Shown in pieces: positions 16,710-24,705 of a stretch of 64,000 nt of DNA; within the stretch, counting starts at the first letter, position 1, and every line of letters starts with the position of its first letter. The notes below the pieces were generated by a model that was not told the DNA's origin, did no database searches, and worked only from the letters and a program-made list of their open reading frames with translations. The position numbers and the translations under genes were made by a program. Location of the stretch: NCBI GenBank assembly GCA_963762825.1, contig CAVXLZ010000001.1, positions 496,001 through 560,000 on the forward strand, read 5' to 3'. This DNA comes from Miltoncostaea sp963762825. GTDB lineage: Bacteria; Actinomycetota; Thermoleophilia; Miltoncostaeales; Miltoncostaeaceae.

Positions 16710-17834
16710 TCAGCGCGCCAGCGGCGCGCCCTCGAGGTTCGGAGATGCGAGGGGTCGCTCGAGGAGAGACCGGTAGAGATCGAGCAGCCCATGGATGCGG
16801 CCCTCGAACGTGAAGGCGCCACGCGCGCTCACGACCCGGCTGCGCAGCATCCGCAGCGGGAGGTCACGCAGGACCTCACCCAGCCCCGCCGCCTCGGCGA
16901 GCACGATGCCCACTCCTTCGTCGGCGACGAACCGCGACAGCGCCGCGTGCCCTGCGAGCGTCGCGACCGGCAGGCCGCACCCCAGGTACTCGAAGAGCTT
17001 GTTCGGAAGCACCGTGTCGAGATGCGCCGCGTTCATCGTCGCGTTGAAGCCCGCCCAACCGACGTCGTAGCGAGCCAGCGCGACCATCAGCGCGCCGGGA
17101 TCCATCGGCGTGTGGACGCTCAGTCCGGGCGTGCGCTCCGCAAGGGCGAGGTACGCGGGTGCCGGCCGGCTGGGATGGACGTGAAGCTCGATCCCGTCAG
17201 AGATCAGCGCGACGAAGATCTCGCGCAGGTCGTAGTGACTCCCGTCGGTCGCGAGCGACCCCTGGTACACCACGCGCACCGGATCGGGATCGACGGACGG
17301 CCCGGGGAGGTCGGGAAGATCGCGGTCGAGCGCGAGGTTCGGGATCACGGTCACCGGTGCGGCGAGCGCGTAGCTCGCGTCGAGGACGTCGACCAGCTCC
17401 TGCGAGACGGTCACGACGGCATCGGCCCGCTCGACCGCCCAGCGCTCCAGCGCGAGCGGATCGGGCGGTTCGGGGAACCCGTCGCGGTACTGCGTGGTGC
17501 GCAGGCTCTGAAGGTCGTGGATGTCGTGCACGATCGGGATCGAGCCGCCCACGAGCTCCAGGGCGAGCACCGTCAGTGAGTCCGGCAGGTTGTGGCTGTG
17601 GATGATGTCGGGTGCGAACTCGTCGATCGCGCGGGCAAGCTCCCGCGCCGGTTGCCCGGCGACGCCCAGGTCCCACCACCGGTCGAACAGCTCGTCGCCC
17701 GAGCCGTAGTAGTCGCTCAACGTCCGTCCTTGATACGCGAACCCGAGCTCGATCCCCGGTTCGGCCTTCCGTATCGCCACCGCGTACTTCAGCGCCCGGA
17801 TGCACGGCTGGCGCTGCAGGAACAGGACCCTCAT
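16710..17834 (-). CDS. Family 1-like glycosyltransferase
   Basis: A 374-residue GT-B enzyme, probably of the GT4 group, that would transfer a sugar to a lipid- or protein-linked acceptor. The N-terminal half has VLFLQRQPCIRALK and DIIHSHNLPDS; the C-terminal half has VRVVYQGSLA, a domain with LPNKLFEYLGCGLPVAT (the acidic nucleotide-sugar loop, where GT4 enzymes usually have Glu) and VADEGVGIVL. The ATG overlaps the stop of the acyltransferase gene by ATGA, so the pair is co-translated and may decorate one surface glycan. No other polysaccharide genes are nearby. Confidence 0.85.
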   Translation of the reverse strand: MRVLFLQRQPCIRALKYAVAIRKAEPGIELGFAYQGRTLSDYYGSGDELFDRWWDLGVAGQPARELARAIDEFAPDIIHSHNLPDSLTVLALELVGGSIPIVHDIHDLQSLRTTQYRDGFPEPPDPLALERWAVERADAVVTVSQELVDVLDASYALAAPVTVIPNLALDRDLPDLPGPSVDPDPVRVVYQGSLATDGSHYDLREIFVALISDGIELHVHPSRPAPAYLALAERTPGLSVHTPMDPGALMVALARYDVGWAGFNATMNAAHLDTVLPNKLFEYLGCGLPVATLAGHAALSRFVADEGVGIVLAEAAGLGEVLRDLPLRMLRSRVVSARGAFTFEGRIHGLLDLYRSLLERPLASPNLEGAPLAR

Positions 17835-18289
17835 CCGGGCATCCTCGACTTGATGGCCTTGGCCGGGTTGCCGACAGCCACCGAGTAGGGCTCGACGCTC
17901 TTCGTCACGACGGCGCCCGCGCCGATCACCGACCCCTCGCCGATCGTCACGCCGGGCAGGATGCACACGCCCATGCCAATCCAGATGTCGGCGCCGAGCG
18001 TGACCGGGCCGAGGTTCCAACCCTGCTCCGGGATGGGCCGGTCGAGGTCCATCTCGTGGTTGGCCGTGTGGATCATCGTGTAGGGCCCGATGATGGTGCG
18101 GTCGCCGATGGTGAGACCGCCGAACCCGTTGACGTAGCACCCGAAGTTGAAGCCGATCTTCTCGCCCATCTCGATCCGGTCGCCGTTCAGCCAGACGATC
18201 TGATCGATGTAGAAGCACCCTTCACCCACGGCCTTCGCGTCGTGCGGTCGAAACGGGATGACCCGCTTGCTGAGTTCATTGATCAGCAA
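17831..18289 (-). CDS. Hexapeptide-repeat (left-handed beta-helix) acyltransferase
   Basis: A 152-residue acyltransferase of the WbbJ/maltose O-acetyltransferase type, which would move an acetyl or similar group from acyl-CoA to a sugar. The hexapeptide turns are seen in IEMGEKIGFNFGCYVNG, LTIGDRTIIGPYTMI and ILPGVTIGEGSVIGAGAVV, with the catalytic His in IHTANHEM. The start is a TTG at 18289 after a GAGGGGGA site; a CTG follows it directly. It overlaps the end of a decayed USP frame upstream and the glycosyltransferase downstream. Confidence 0.85.
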   Translation of the reverse strand: MLINELSKRVIPFRPHDAKAVGEGCFYIDQIVWLNGDRIEMGEKIGFNFGCYVNGFGGLTIGDRTIIGPYTMIHTANHEMDLDRPIPEQGWNLGPVTLGADIWIGMGVCILPGVTIGEGSVIGAGAVVTKSVEPYSVAVGNPAKAIKSRMPG

Positions 18290-18581
18290 AGTTCCCCCTC
18301 TAGGTCGGCGCAACTCCGGGCGGGACAAGACGGCCAGCCTCCGGGCGCCTCTGCGAGCGACCCGGATCTCGCACCCGGGTCGCGACCGCCGACACTCGGT
18401 CGCACCACGGCTGCCACCCTGACCTCGTGGGCGTCCACCGTCAAGCGCTCCACTTCGGCGCCCTCGCACGCGGCCGCCGCTCGGCGCACCATGGGGCGAG
18501 GCGCACCGCCTCCGACACGGCCAGCTCCGCCGCATCCGAGCGGTCGATGCAGCACGCGACGTGGGTCGGCCGCAGGATCAC
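18283..18581 (-). pseudogene. Frameshifted universal stress protein remnant
   Basis: A GTG at 18581 overlaps the stop of the USP-CBS-USP gene (GTGA). The frame begins like a USP domain: THVACCIDRSDAAELAVSEAVRLA. After about 28 codons the similarity continues in another frame as CEGAEVERLTVDAHEV, which runs to a stop at 18283, while the original frame ends at 18441. About 100 codons remain, below the usual 140 of a USP, and the nucleotide-binding glycine loop is missing. It looks like a decayed third USP unit. Confidence 0.6.
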
Positions 18582-19915
18582 CCGGGCAGGGTGGTGTCGG
18601 ATCCGGCGCCTGCGTGAGGGATCCTGGGGCGCGTGAGCAGCAGCGAGCACGGCGAGTGGTGGGCGAGGTGGCACGCGAAGCTCCCCAGGGCGATCCTCGC
18701 CACATGCCCCCGATGCGACGCTGCCACGAGCAGGTCGATGCCCTCCTCGGCGGCCCAACGGCCGATCGCCACCGAGGGGTGGCCGTAGACCAACGCGGTG
18801 CGCGCGCCCGTCTCGCGGGCGGCGTCCTCGAGCAGGCGCCGCGCCGCCGATTCGCTCTCGCCCGAGGCCGGCGATCCGACCGCATGGACGACCGTGAGCG
18901 AGCCGGCGGCCGCCCGACAGAGGCGAATGGCCGTCGCCAGGGCGTCGAGCGAGGCGGGCGAGTCGTCCACGCAGCAGGCGATGTGGCAGAAGGGCCGGGA
19001 CTCGGGCGTCTCGCTTTCGTGCTCGGGGGGCGCGGCGACCGTTGCGGTCTCCCGCCGACCCAGGTCCCGCACGAGGGCGTCCGCCCTGAGCAGGCCCGCG
19101 AGTTGCGACCAGGAGCGCACGACCGGCACGGCCTCGACGCCCTCGCGGATGATCAGGCTCGCGGCGTGGGACTCCGAGTCGTCCGGCCGAACGGCGATCG
19201 GGGCGCGCATGTGGTCCACGAGCGGCGACTTCAGCGCCCCTCGGGCTCGCCGCCGAAGCGCGGGGGCATCGCGCGCCACCAGTCTGGTGCGTGGAACCTG
19301 CGACATATACGCGGGCAGCATCGCTGCGAGAACCTCAGCGTTGCCGATCAGGCCGACCAGGCGATCGATGTCATCGACGACGGGGAGCGCGCAGCCCTCC
19401 TCGTCGATGCGCCCGGCTGCCTCCTGCAGCGTCTGATCGGCACGCAGCGGCTCGACCGGCTCGATGAGGCGCTCGAGCGGGTGCTCGTCGTTCGGGGAGG
19501 GGGGCGGACGGACGGACGGCTCACGCGCCGCGGGACGAACGCTCGGACGCGCGATCAGGACATCGCAGGGCGCGTGGTACGCCAGATGGGATGCGAAGCT
19601 CCCGAGGACCAGGCGAGCCAGGGCTCCCTGGTGGGGCGCCGTGACCAGGACGTCGACCCCCTCTCGCGCGGCCCACATGCACACCGCCGCGGCGGGATCG
19701 CCGCCGTCGGGAATGAGGAGCGGCTCGAGAAGAGGGGCCCCCACGGGGCGGCGCGCCGTGAGGCGCTCGACGTTGACGGCCAAGGGGTCGGGGGCCGCAT
19801 GGACCGCCTCGAGCCGAGCGCCGGTCATATGCGCGAGTCGCGCGCCCTCCGCAAGCGCCGTGCCGGCGGCGACCTCGTCGTCGAGGCAGCAGGCGACCCT
19901 CCCCGGCGTGCTCAT
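18578..19915 (-). CDS. USP-CBS-CBS-USP fusion stress protein
   Basis: A 445-residue cytoplasmic protein with a universal stress domain (about 1-135, GRVACCLDDEVAAGTALAEG to LGSFASHLAYHAPCDVLI), a pair of CBS motifs (about 150-290; LQEAAGRIDEEGCALPVVDD and ASLIIREGVEAVPVVRS) and a second USP domain (about 305-440, CHIACCVDDSPASLDAL to LGSFACHLAHHSPCSLLL). CBS pairs usually bind adenosine nucleotides and USP domains often bind ATP, so an energy-sensing role is likely. The two USP domains are internal duplicates. The ATG overlaps the stop of a small upstream frame, and the stop overlaps a decayed third USP unit. Confidence 0.88.
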   Translation of the reverse strand: MSTPGRVACCLDDEVAAGTALAEGARLAHMTGARLEAVHAAPDPLAVNVERLTARRPVGAPLLEPLLIPDGGDPAAAVCMWAAREGVDVLVTAPHQGALARLVLGSFASHLAYHAPCDVLIARPSVRPAAREPSVRPPPSPNDEHPLERLIEPVEPLRADQTLQEAAGRIDEEGCALPVVDDIDRLVGLIGNAEVLAAMLPAYMSQVPRTRLVARDAPALRRRARGALKSPLVDHMRAPIAVRPDDSESHAASLIIREGVEAVPVVRSWSQLAGLLRADALVRDLGRRETATVAAPPEHESETPESRPFCHIACCVDDSPASLDALATAIRLCRAAAGSLTVVHAVGSPASGESESAARRLLEDAARETGARTALVYGHPSVAIGRWAAEEGIDLLVAASHRGHVARIALGSFACHLAHHSPCSLLLTRPRIPHAGAGSDTTLPG

Positions 19916-20112
19916 GGCGCGCCGGCCCGTGGGGCGACGACCGCTGTATCGCGCCAAGCGGCGCGGCGAGCGACGACCCAGCGGAGCACGTTCCGATCCA
20001 TCGCAGCGCAGATCGCCGCATCCAGACCGCGCGAGCAGCGCGTCCGTTGGGGATCGATCCACAGGAGCCCGTCCTGGATGCCCTGCGTCATGAGATGCGG
20101 TCGTCCACTCAT
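19912..20112 (-). CDS. Small hypothetical protein coupled to the USP-CBS-USP gene
   Basis: A 66-codon frame whose TGA overlaps the ATG of the stress protein gene (ATGA), as in other real couplings here. The product is basic, with a helix-prone centre (LDAAICAAMDRNVLRWVV). No ribosome site is convincing; a second ATG is 21 bases in. I do not recognise it. It could be a leader peptide or simply untranslated. Confidence 0.35.
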   Translation of the reverse strand: MSGRPHLMTQGIQDGLLWIDPQRTRCSRGLDAAICAAMDRNVLRWVVARRAAWRDTAVVAPRAGAP

Positions 20113-20238
20113 GCGACGAGGCTAGGAGCGGCGCCTGCATCCCGCATGCGTAAACGGATGCAGCCGATCCTCGGGTTTATACGGGACATGCGTGTCGCTG
20201 GACGCACCCTGTTCCGCGAAGGCGCTCGCATCACCTCC

Positions 20239-20457
20239 GGCGACGCGCGACCCTGGTCCAGGCTCCGAACGCTCCTGCTCCTTGCGGCCGATCCGGCGCG
20301 CAGAGCCCAAGGGGGCTGCCGATGAGCTCCAGCGGGTTGCCCGGAAGGTCGTGCCGCGGGGCGTGCCCGACCATCAGCACCAGCCCATCGCACTGCACCA
20401 CGCCGAGCATCTGACGGCCGTTCAGCTCGGCCGGGACGTGTGCGTTCTCAAGGTCTG
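20239..20457 (-). pseudogene. Possible coding remnant of unknown family
   Basis: One minus-strand frame has the strong G/C third-position bias of real genes and a protein-like product, including PAELNGRQMLGVVQCDGLV and GHAPRHDLPGNPLEL, ending at a stop near 20239. No start codon with a ribosome site precedes it, and it adjoins a clearly broken gene. I suggest a truncated remnant; the family is unknown. Confidence 0.3.
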
Positions 20458-20487
20458 AGCCGGCGCCTCGCCGCCCTCTCGGGGCGA

Positions 20488-20880
20488 GAGGGTGTGCCTG
20501 TCGCGAGGAACGCCAGGCCCACCTTCACGCCCTGCGGGGTACCCACGCGCAGACCGCTCCGCCGCATCGTTACTCGGGCGACGATTCCGCGGCCGGCGAA
20601 GTACATACATGCCGCCACCGACGAGCCCGAACTACGTGCAGCCGGAGCTATCGACCGCGAGCAGCACGCCCGCGACCAGCATCCTCCACAACGCGAGAGC
20701 GTCCCATGCCGCTTCCCCGGTATGTCCGCCCAGAATGCCGCTTCGACGCCTTCTTGCGCCTCCATCAGACCGAGCTTCTGCGCCGTGGCAGGCCCCCGCC
20801 ACGCGATCGCCTGGCCCCCCAGGCCAGGAGGGAGAGCAGGGTCACGATGATTCCCCAGGCGATACGCACGGCTCGTACAT
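20488..20880 (-). pseudogene. Multiply frameshifted small membrane protein gene
   Basis: Reading from 20880 downward, successive segments of one plausible protein lie in different frames. RIAWGIIVTLLSLLAWG (a membrane helix) is followed by a shift to GQAIAWRGPATAQKLGLMEA and EGVEAAFWADI, another shift to EAAWDALALWRMLVAGVLLAVD, an in-frame TAG, GLVGGGMYV, and a final shift to YFAGRGIVARVTMRRSGLRV and GTPQGVKVGLAFLA. At least three frameshifts and one stop are needed to join them, so the gene is dead. The intact parent would be a small protein with two or three membrane helices, family not recognised. Confidence 0.7.
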
Positions 20881-21023
20881 GCCCTGCGTGCGGAGGCGGT
20901 CCGGGATCCGCCCCGACCGGGGTTCTTCGTGCGGAAGGCCCACTCACAAGAGTACGTGGTGTTCCGGGATCCGGTCGGGAAACCACGGTGTCGGCGCCGT
21001 GGTCGTCGCAATAGCGTGATACC

Positions 21024-21038
21024 CCCGACTCGGGGGAG
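21024..21038 (+). promoter_or_regulatory. Palindromic site upstream of the DUF4389 gene
   Basis: CCCCCGA-C-TCGGGGG, perfect 7-base arms around one base, 10 bases before the GAGGAG ribosome site. One turn of DNA long; possibly an operator rather than a hairpin because the loop is too short to fold. Confidence 0.35.
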
Positions 21039-21062
21039 TGCCCGCATCGAGGAGATGTGACA

Positions 21063-21656
21063 ATGCCTGACGCGACCGACTACCCCGCCCGGCTCTCGAT
21101 CGACTATCCGGATCGGCCGCTCGACAGGGTTTCGACCCTCCTGAGGATCTTCTACGTGATCCCGATCGTCATCGTGGCCTCTTTGCTGAGCGTCTCGCAG
21201 GCGGGCTGGGCCGGCGCCCTCTTCGCTCCCGTGCTGCTGATGATCCTGTTCCGCCGCAAGTACCCGCGTTGGTGGTTCGACTTCAACCTGCAGCTGTCCC
21301 GGCTCTCCAACCGGGTGGCCGCGTATCTGGCGCTCATGTCGGACACCTACCCGTCGACCGACGAGGAGCAGTACGTGCACCTCGAGCTCGACTACCCGGA
21401 CGCCGAGCGCGACCTGAATCGGTGGCTGCCGCTCGTGAAGTGGTTCCTGGCGATCCCGCATTTCATCGTGCTCGTGTTCCTGGGCATCGGCGCGATTCTG
21501 GCGGCGATCGGCGCCTGGTTCGCGATCCTCTTCACGGGGCGCTACCCACGCGGGATCTTCGACTACATCGAGGGTGTCCTGCGGTGGGGGCTGCGCGTGG
21601 AGGCGTATGCGTTCCTGCTCATCACCGACGAGTACCCGCCGTTCCGGCTGTCGTAG
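21063..21656 (+). CDS. DUF4389 membrane protein
   Basis: A 197-residue integral membrane protein with two DUF4389-like halves. Each has a helical hairpin followed by an aromatic-rich loop: YPRWWFDFNLQLSRLSNRV in the first half and GRYPRGIFDYIEGVLRW in the second, with LLITDEYPPFRL at the end. The function of this family is not known to me. The ATG is preferred over an in-frame GTG 6 bases upstream because GAGGAG lies 8 bases before the ATG. It converges on a secreted protein gene across a shared hairpin. Confidence 0.88.
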   Translation: MPDATDYPARLSIDYPDRPLDRVSTLLRIFYVIPIVIVASLLSVSQAGWAGALFAPVLLMILFRRKYPRWWFDFNLQLSRLSNRVAAYLALMSDTYPSTDEEQYVHLELDYPDAERDLNRWLPLVKWFLAIPHFIVLVFLGIGAILAAIGAWFAILFTGRYPRGIFDYIEGVLRWGLRVEAYAFLLITDEYPPFRLS

Positions 21657-21712
21657 CGGCCGACCGTTCGGCGATCGCGTGACGACAGCCGTCCCGGCAT
21701 GACGCAGGCCGC

Positions 21713-21743
21713 GGACGGCCCGAGCGCGATGCCCGGGCCGTCC
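21713..21743. terminator. Bidirectional 10-bp hairpin between convergent genes
   Basis: Perfect repeat GGACGGCCCG / CGGGCCGTCC with an 11-base loop, midway in the 125-base gap between the stops of the DUF4389 gene and the minus-strand secreted protein gene. Confidence 0.65.
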
Positions 21744-21781
21744 GACGACCCCGCCGCGGGACGGGGAGCCTGCGCTCGGGG

Positions 21782-22570
21782 CTAGCGGTCGCCCTTGTGG
21801 TGATCACCGCCGTGGCGGCCGGACCGCGACCGGGACTCGTCGCCCCTGTCCCTGCGCTTGCCCTTGCCCTGGTCCGTGCCCTTGACCTTGATCTTCTTCG
21901 CGACGAGGACGTCGTCGCGCGACCTGCAGATGACCTTGGCCATGTCGGTCCCGGCGACGGGCGTGCCGCGGAGGCGCGTCATGTCGGTGACGGCGCAGGT
22001 GACCGACGGCAGGTCGGTGCCCGCGTCGATCGTGATCGAGCCGGGCGTGCCCGTCGCGGGTGACGCCGGATCGGTCGTGGGCGGCGTCGGATCGGCCGGA
22101 GTGTCGGCCTTGTCGAGCAGCTTGGTCGTGCCGGGCGTCTCCGGGGGGAGGGGGGTCACCGGCGTGCCGGCGCCCATCGGGGTGAACGCCGTGACGAGGC
22201 CGGTTGCCTTGACCTTGACCTTGCCGGTGGTGTCTTCGGTGGGGCGGATCCTCTTGGCGGTGAGGACTCCGTTCCTCGTACGACACTTCAGCGCGACGGT
22301 CGTGGTGCCCGCCACGACATCGGTCGTGTCGGCGCCCTCTCGGAGGGCGCAGGTCCAGGCATCCAGCGTGCCCCCGGGGGAGACCGTGATCGTGGCGCCC
22401 GTCGTGGGCGTGGCGGTGGTCAGCTCGGTCACGAGCCCTCGCACCTTGACCTCGATTCCGGCACGGCTTCTCTCGCCGCCGCCGCCGTGGGCCAAGGCAC
22501 CGCCGGCAAGCGCGGCGCTCGTGGCGCACGACAGGCCGATGGCCAGGGCGACCTTCGGTCGTATGAGCAT
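21782..22570 (-). CDS. Secreted protein with two DUF5666-like repeats
   Basis: A 262-residue exported protein. The signal peptide (about 1-27, ending ALAGGALA) is followed by two similar beta-rich units, each with a Cys pair: TCALREG...LKCRTRNGVLTAKRI and TCAVTDM...VICRSRDDVLVAKKIKVKG. A Pro/Thr-rich linker (PLPPETPGTTKLL region) separates them. The tail is strongly charged and ends in an Arg/Asp/His-rich stretch. The unit shape recalls DUF5666-type small beta-barrels; I cannot name a ligand. The ATG follows GGGAGGT. Confidence 0.75.
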   Translation of the reverse strand: MLIRPKVALAIGLSCATSAALAGGALAHGGGGERSRAGIEVKVRGLVTELTTATPTTGATITVSPGGTLDAWTCALREGADTTDVVAGTTTVALKCRTRNGVLTAKRIRPTEDTTGKVKVKATGLVTAFTPMGAGTPVTPLPPETPGTTKLLDKADTPADPTPPTTDPASPATGTPGSITIDAGTDLPSVTCAVTDMTRLRGTPVAGTDMAKVICRSRDDVLVAKKIKVKGTDQGKGKRRDRGDESRSRSGRHGGDHHKGDR

Positions 22571-22664
22571 GGGAACCTCCCTTAGCGCGGCGAGTCATGC
22601 CGCTGGTGTGACTCGCCCTGAACCACGTCCGTGCCGCCTCTCTACTTACGCTCGGCCGGATAGA

Positions 22665-22693
22665 TTCCACAGAAGCATGATCGGCGTTATCGT
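22665..22693 (+). promoter_or_regulatory. Candidate promoter of the MarR gene (leaderless)
   Basis: TTCCAC (22665-22670), a 17-base spacer, then TATCGT (22688-22693), 8 bases before the ATG. There is no ribosome site between, so transcription probably starts at or next to the start codon. Confidence 0.45.
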
Positions 22694-22701
22694 CTTTGCC
22701 G

Positions 22702-23160
22702 ATGCCCTCTGACTTCCAGCGCGTCTTCAGCGAGCTCGTCCGCCTCGAGACGGAGCTGTGGAATGCCATCGATGCCCGGCTGCGGAGCGCGCACGAGCTT
22801 CCGCTCAGCCGGTTCGAGCCGATGCAGGTCATCTCCCGTCGCGATTCCTGCCGCGTGAACGACATCGCCCTGGAGCTGGCGATCACCGTCGGTGGCGCGA
22901 GCAAGCTCGTGGACCGCATCGAGGCAGCAGGTCACTGCCGCAGAACGCCCAACCCCAGGGACCGCCGCTCGTCGATCATCACCCTCACCGCCGCCGGGCG
23001 CCGGCTGCTGGCCGAGGCGGTCGAGACCTTCCGCGGAGAGTTGGATCTGCGGGTCGGACCGGCGCTACCGGGTCGGTCGGTCGAGCGCTTCACCGAAACG
23101 CTCGTGCGACTGCGCGCCACCGTCAAGGTCGTCGCCGAGCGGGAGGTGTCGCTCCGATGA
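22702..23160 (+). CDS. MarR-family transcriptional regulator
   Basis: A 152-residue winged-helix regulator. The recognition region is NDIALELAITVGGASKLVDR and the wing reads RRTPNPRDRRSSIITLTAAG, the usual MarR D-x-R signature. The ATG at 22702 is preferred over an upstream TTG because of the promoter spacing. It overlaps the following oxidoreductase gene by ATGA and therefore probably controls it in response to a reactive or quinone-like compound; no operator palindrome is clear. Confidence 0.9.
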   Translation: MPSDFQRVFSELVRLETELWNAIDARLRSAHELPLSRFEPMQVISRRDSCRVNDIALELAITVGGASKLVDRIEAAGHCRRTPNPRDRRSSIITLTAAGRRLLAEAVETFRGELDLRVGPALPGRSVERFTETLVRLRATVKVVAEREVSLR

Positions 23161-24137
23161 CCGCCACGATGCGGGCCGTGGTGCTCGACGCCCCCGGGCC
23201 GCCCGAGGCACTCTCGATCCGGGAGATCCCTCGCCCGCGGCCGCGGCCGGGGTGGGTGCTGATCGAGGTCCGGGCGTTCGGGCTGAACCGCTCGGAGCTG
23301 CACACCCGGCTGGGTCTCGCCGAGGGCGTGGTCTTCCCGCGCGTGCCCGGCATCGAAGCCGCCGGCGTGGTGGCCGAGTGTCCCGGCGGCGAGTTTCCCT
23401 TGGGCCGGCAGGTGGTGGCGATGATGGGGGGCATGGGCCGGGTCTTCGACGGCGGCTACGCCGAGTACACGTCGGTGCCGGCCAGCCAGGTGGTCCCCTT
23501 CACAAGCGATCTCGACTGGGCCACGCTCGGGGCGGTTCCCGAGATGCTGCAGACCTCGCACGGCTCCCTTACGATCGGCCTCGACGCGCGTCCCGGCCAG
23601 TCGATCCTCATCCGGGGCGGCACCTCCTCGGTCGGCATGGCCACGGCCGTGCTCGCCCGCATGCGCGGGATGTCCGTCCTGTCCACGACGCGCAGCCCCG
23701 GGAGGGCTTCCGCTCTCACGGGCGTGGGCGTGAACCATGTCCTCATCGACGACGGAGAGGTGTCCGAGGCGGTGCGGAAGATCCTCCCCGAGGGCGTGGA
23801 CGCGGCTCTCGAGTTGGTCGGCACGCCCACCCTGCCCGACACGCTGCGGGCCACGCGCGTGCACGGGGTGGTCTGCTTCACCGGGATGCTCTCCAACCAG
23901 TGGACCGTGCCTGACTTCTATCCGATCGAGTACATCCCCCGGGGAGTTCGTCTCACCTCATACGGAGGCGATGCCGCAGATCTCCCGGCCGGCGTCCTCC
24001 AGGGCTTCCTCGATGCCGTCGCAGTGGGTGAAGCGATCGTGCCGATCCATCGCCGCTACCGGTTCGACCAGATCGCGGAGGCCCACGCCGACATGGAGGC
24101 AGGTCGAGCCGCCGGGAAGCTCGTGGTCACCGTCTAG
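23157..24137 (+). CDS. Zinc-free MDR-family NADPH:quinone oxidoreductase-like enzyme
   Basis: A 326-residue medium-chain dehydrogenase/reductase. The N-terminal GroES-like domain has FGLNRSELHTRLG and VPGIEAAGVV; the Rossmann domain has ILIRGGTSSVGMATAVLA with the NADPH loop, and the C-terminus ends in HADMEAGRAAGKLVVTV. The structural and catalytic zinc cysteines of alcohol dehydrogenases are absent, which fits the quinone oxidoreductase branch. It is coupled to the MarR gene by ATGA and preceded by GGGAGGT. A role in detoxifying quinones or enones is inferred from that pairing. Confidence 0.9.
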   Translation: MTATMRAVVLDAPGPPEALSIREIPRPRPRPGWVLIEVRAFGLNRSELHTRLGLAEGVVFPRVPGIEAAGVVAECPGGEFPLGRQVVAMMGGMGRVFDGGYAEYTSVPASQVVPFTSDLDWATLGAVPEMLQTSHGSLTIGLDARPGQSILIRGGTSSVGMATAVLARMRGMSVLSTTRSPGRASALTGVGVNHVLIDDGEVSEAVRKILPEGVDAALELVGTPTLPDTLRATRVHGVVCFTGMLSNQWTVPDFYPIEYIPRGVRLTSYGGDAADLPAGVLQGFLDAVAVGEAIVPIHRRYRFDQIAEAHADMEAGRAAGKLVVTV

Positions 24138-24150
24138 AGGCCGTTCGAGG

Positions 24151-24603
24151 TCAGTCCGGGGGCGGCGAGAGAGCCCTGCGCATGGCGATGTGGGCGATGC
24201 CGGCCTCCTCGAAGACCGCGCCCTCGGCCACGTAGCCAGCGCGCTCGTAGAAGCCCCGCACAGCCAGCTGGGCGTGCAGCTCGATCTCGCCTGCGCCCTC
24301 CTGGCGCGCGATGTCGTGAGCGCCCGTCAGCAGCAGCGCTCCGAGCTGCTCCCCTCGTCGCTCGCGGGCGACGGCCATCCGGCCGAGCCGCATGGAGCCC
24401 CCCCGTGTGGGCACCAGTCGGCAGGTGCCGACGACTGCGCCGCCGTCGGCGACGACCAGATGGAGGGCGGCGGGGTCGTGGGCATCGCGCTCGAGCCGCT
24501 CCGGCACCCCCTGCTCGTCGCAGAAGACGGCGCGCCGCAGGGCGAAGAGGGCGGGCAGATCGTCGGCGCGGGCCCGCCGGGCGAGCGGCCCGGTGTCGGT
24601 CAC
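24151..24603 (-). CDS. GNAT-family N-acyltransferase
   Basis: A 150-residue GNAT protein that would transfer an acyl group from acyl-CoA to an amine. The first strand and loop VFCDEQGVPERLE resemble the ElaA/YjcF branch. The CoA-binding motif is MAVARERRGEQLGALLL, and FYERAGYVAEG is the usual late motif. The start is a GTG at 24603; the frame runs on upstream over the neighbouring gene with no homology. It converges with the oxidoreductase gene and is divergent from the secreted protein gene. Confidence 0.85.
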   Translation of the reverse strand: MTDTGPLARRARADDLPALFALRRAVFCDEQGVPERLERDAHDPAALHLVVADGGAVVGTCRLVPTRGGSMRLGRMAVARERRGEQLGALLLTGAHDIARQEGAGEIELHAQLAVRGFYERAGYVAEGAVFEEAGIAHIAMRRALSPPPD

Positions 24604-24691
24604 GGTCGAGGTTCCATCGCCGGTCGAGCGTACCGATGCATCCCGGAACGGGCACGCACCCGACCTCCTGGCGGTCCGGTGGATCCGCCAA

Positions 24692-24697
24692 TAGGCT
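24692..24697 (+). promoter_or_regulatory. -10 hexamer of the secreted protein gene (leaderless)
   Basis: TAGGCT, 8 bases before the GTG at 24706, no ribosome site between. It favours this GTG over an in-frame TTG at 24697. Confidence 0.45.
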
Positions 24698-24705
24698 TGC
24701 GTTTC

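Noticed and set aside
20047..20325. Plus-strand 92-codon frame and other small frames across 20.0-20.5 kb
   Set aside because: No ribosome site, no codon bias and overlap with better-supported minus-strand remnants.
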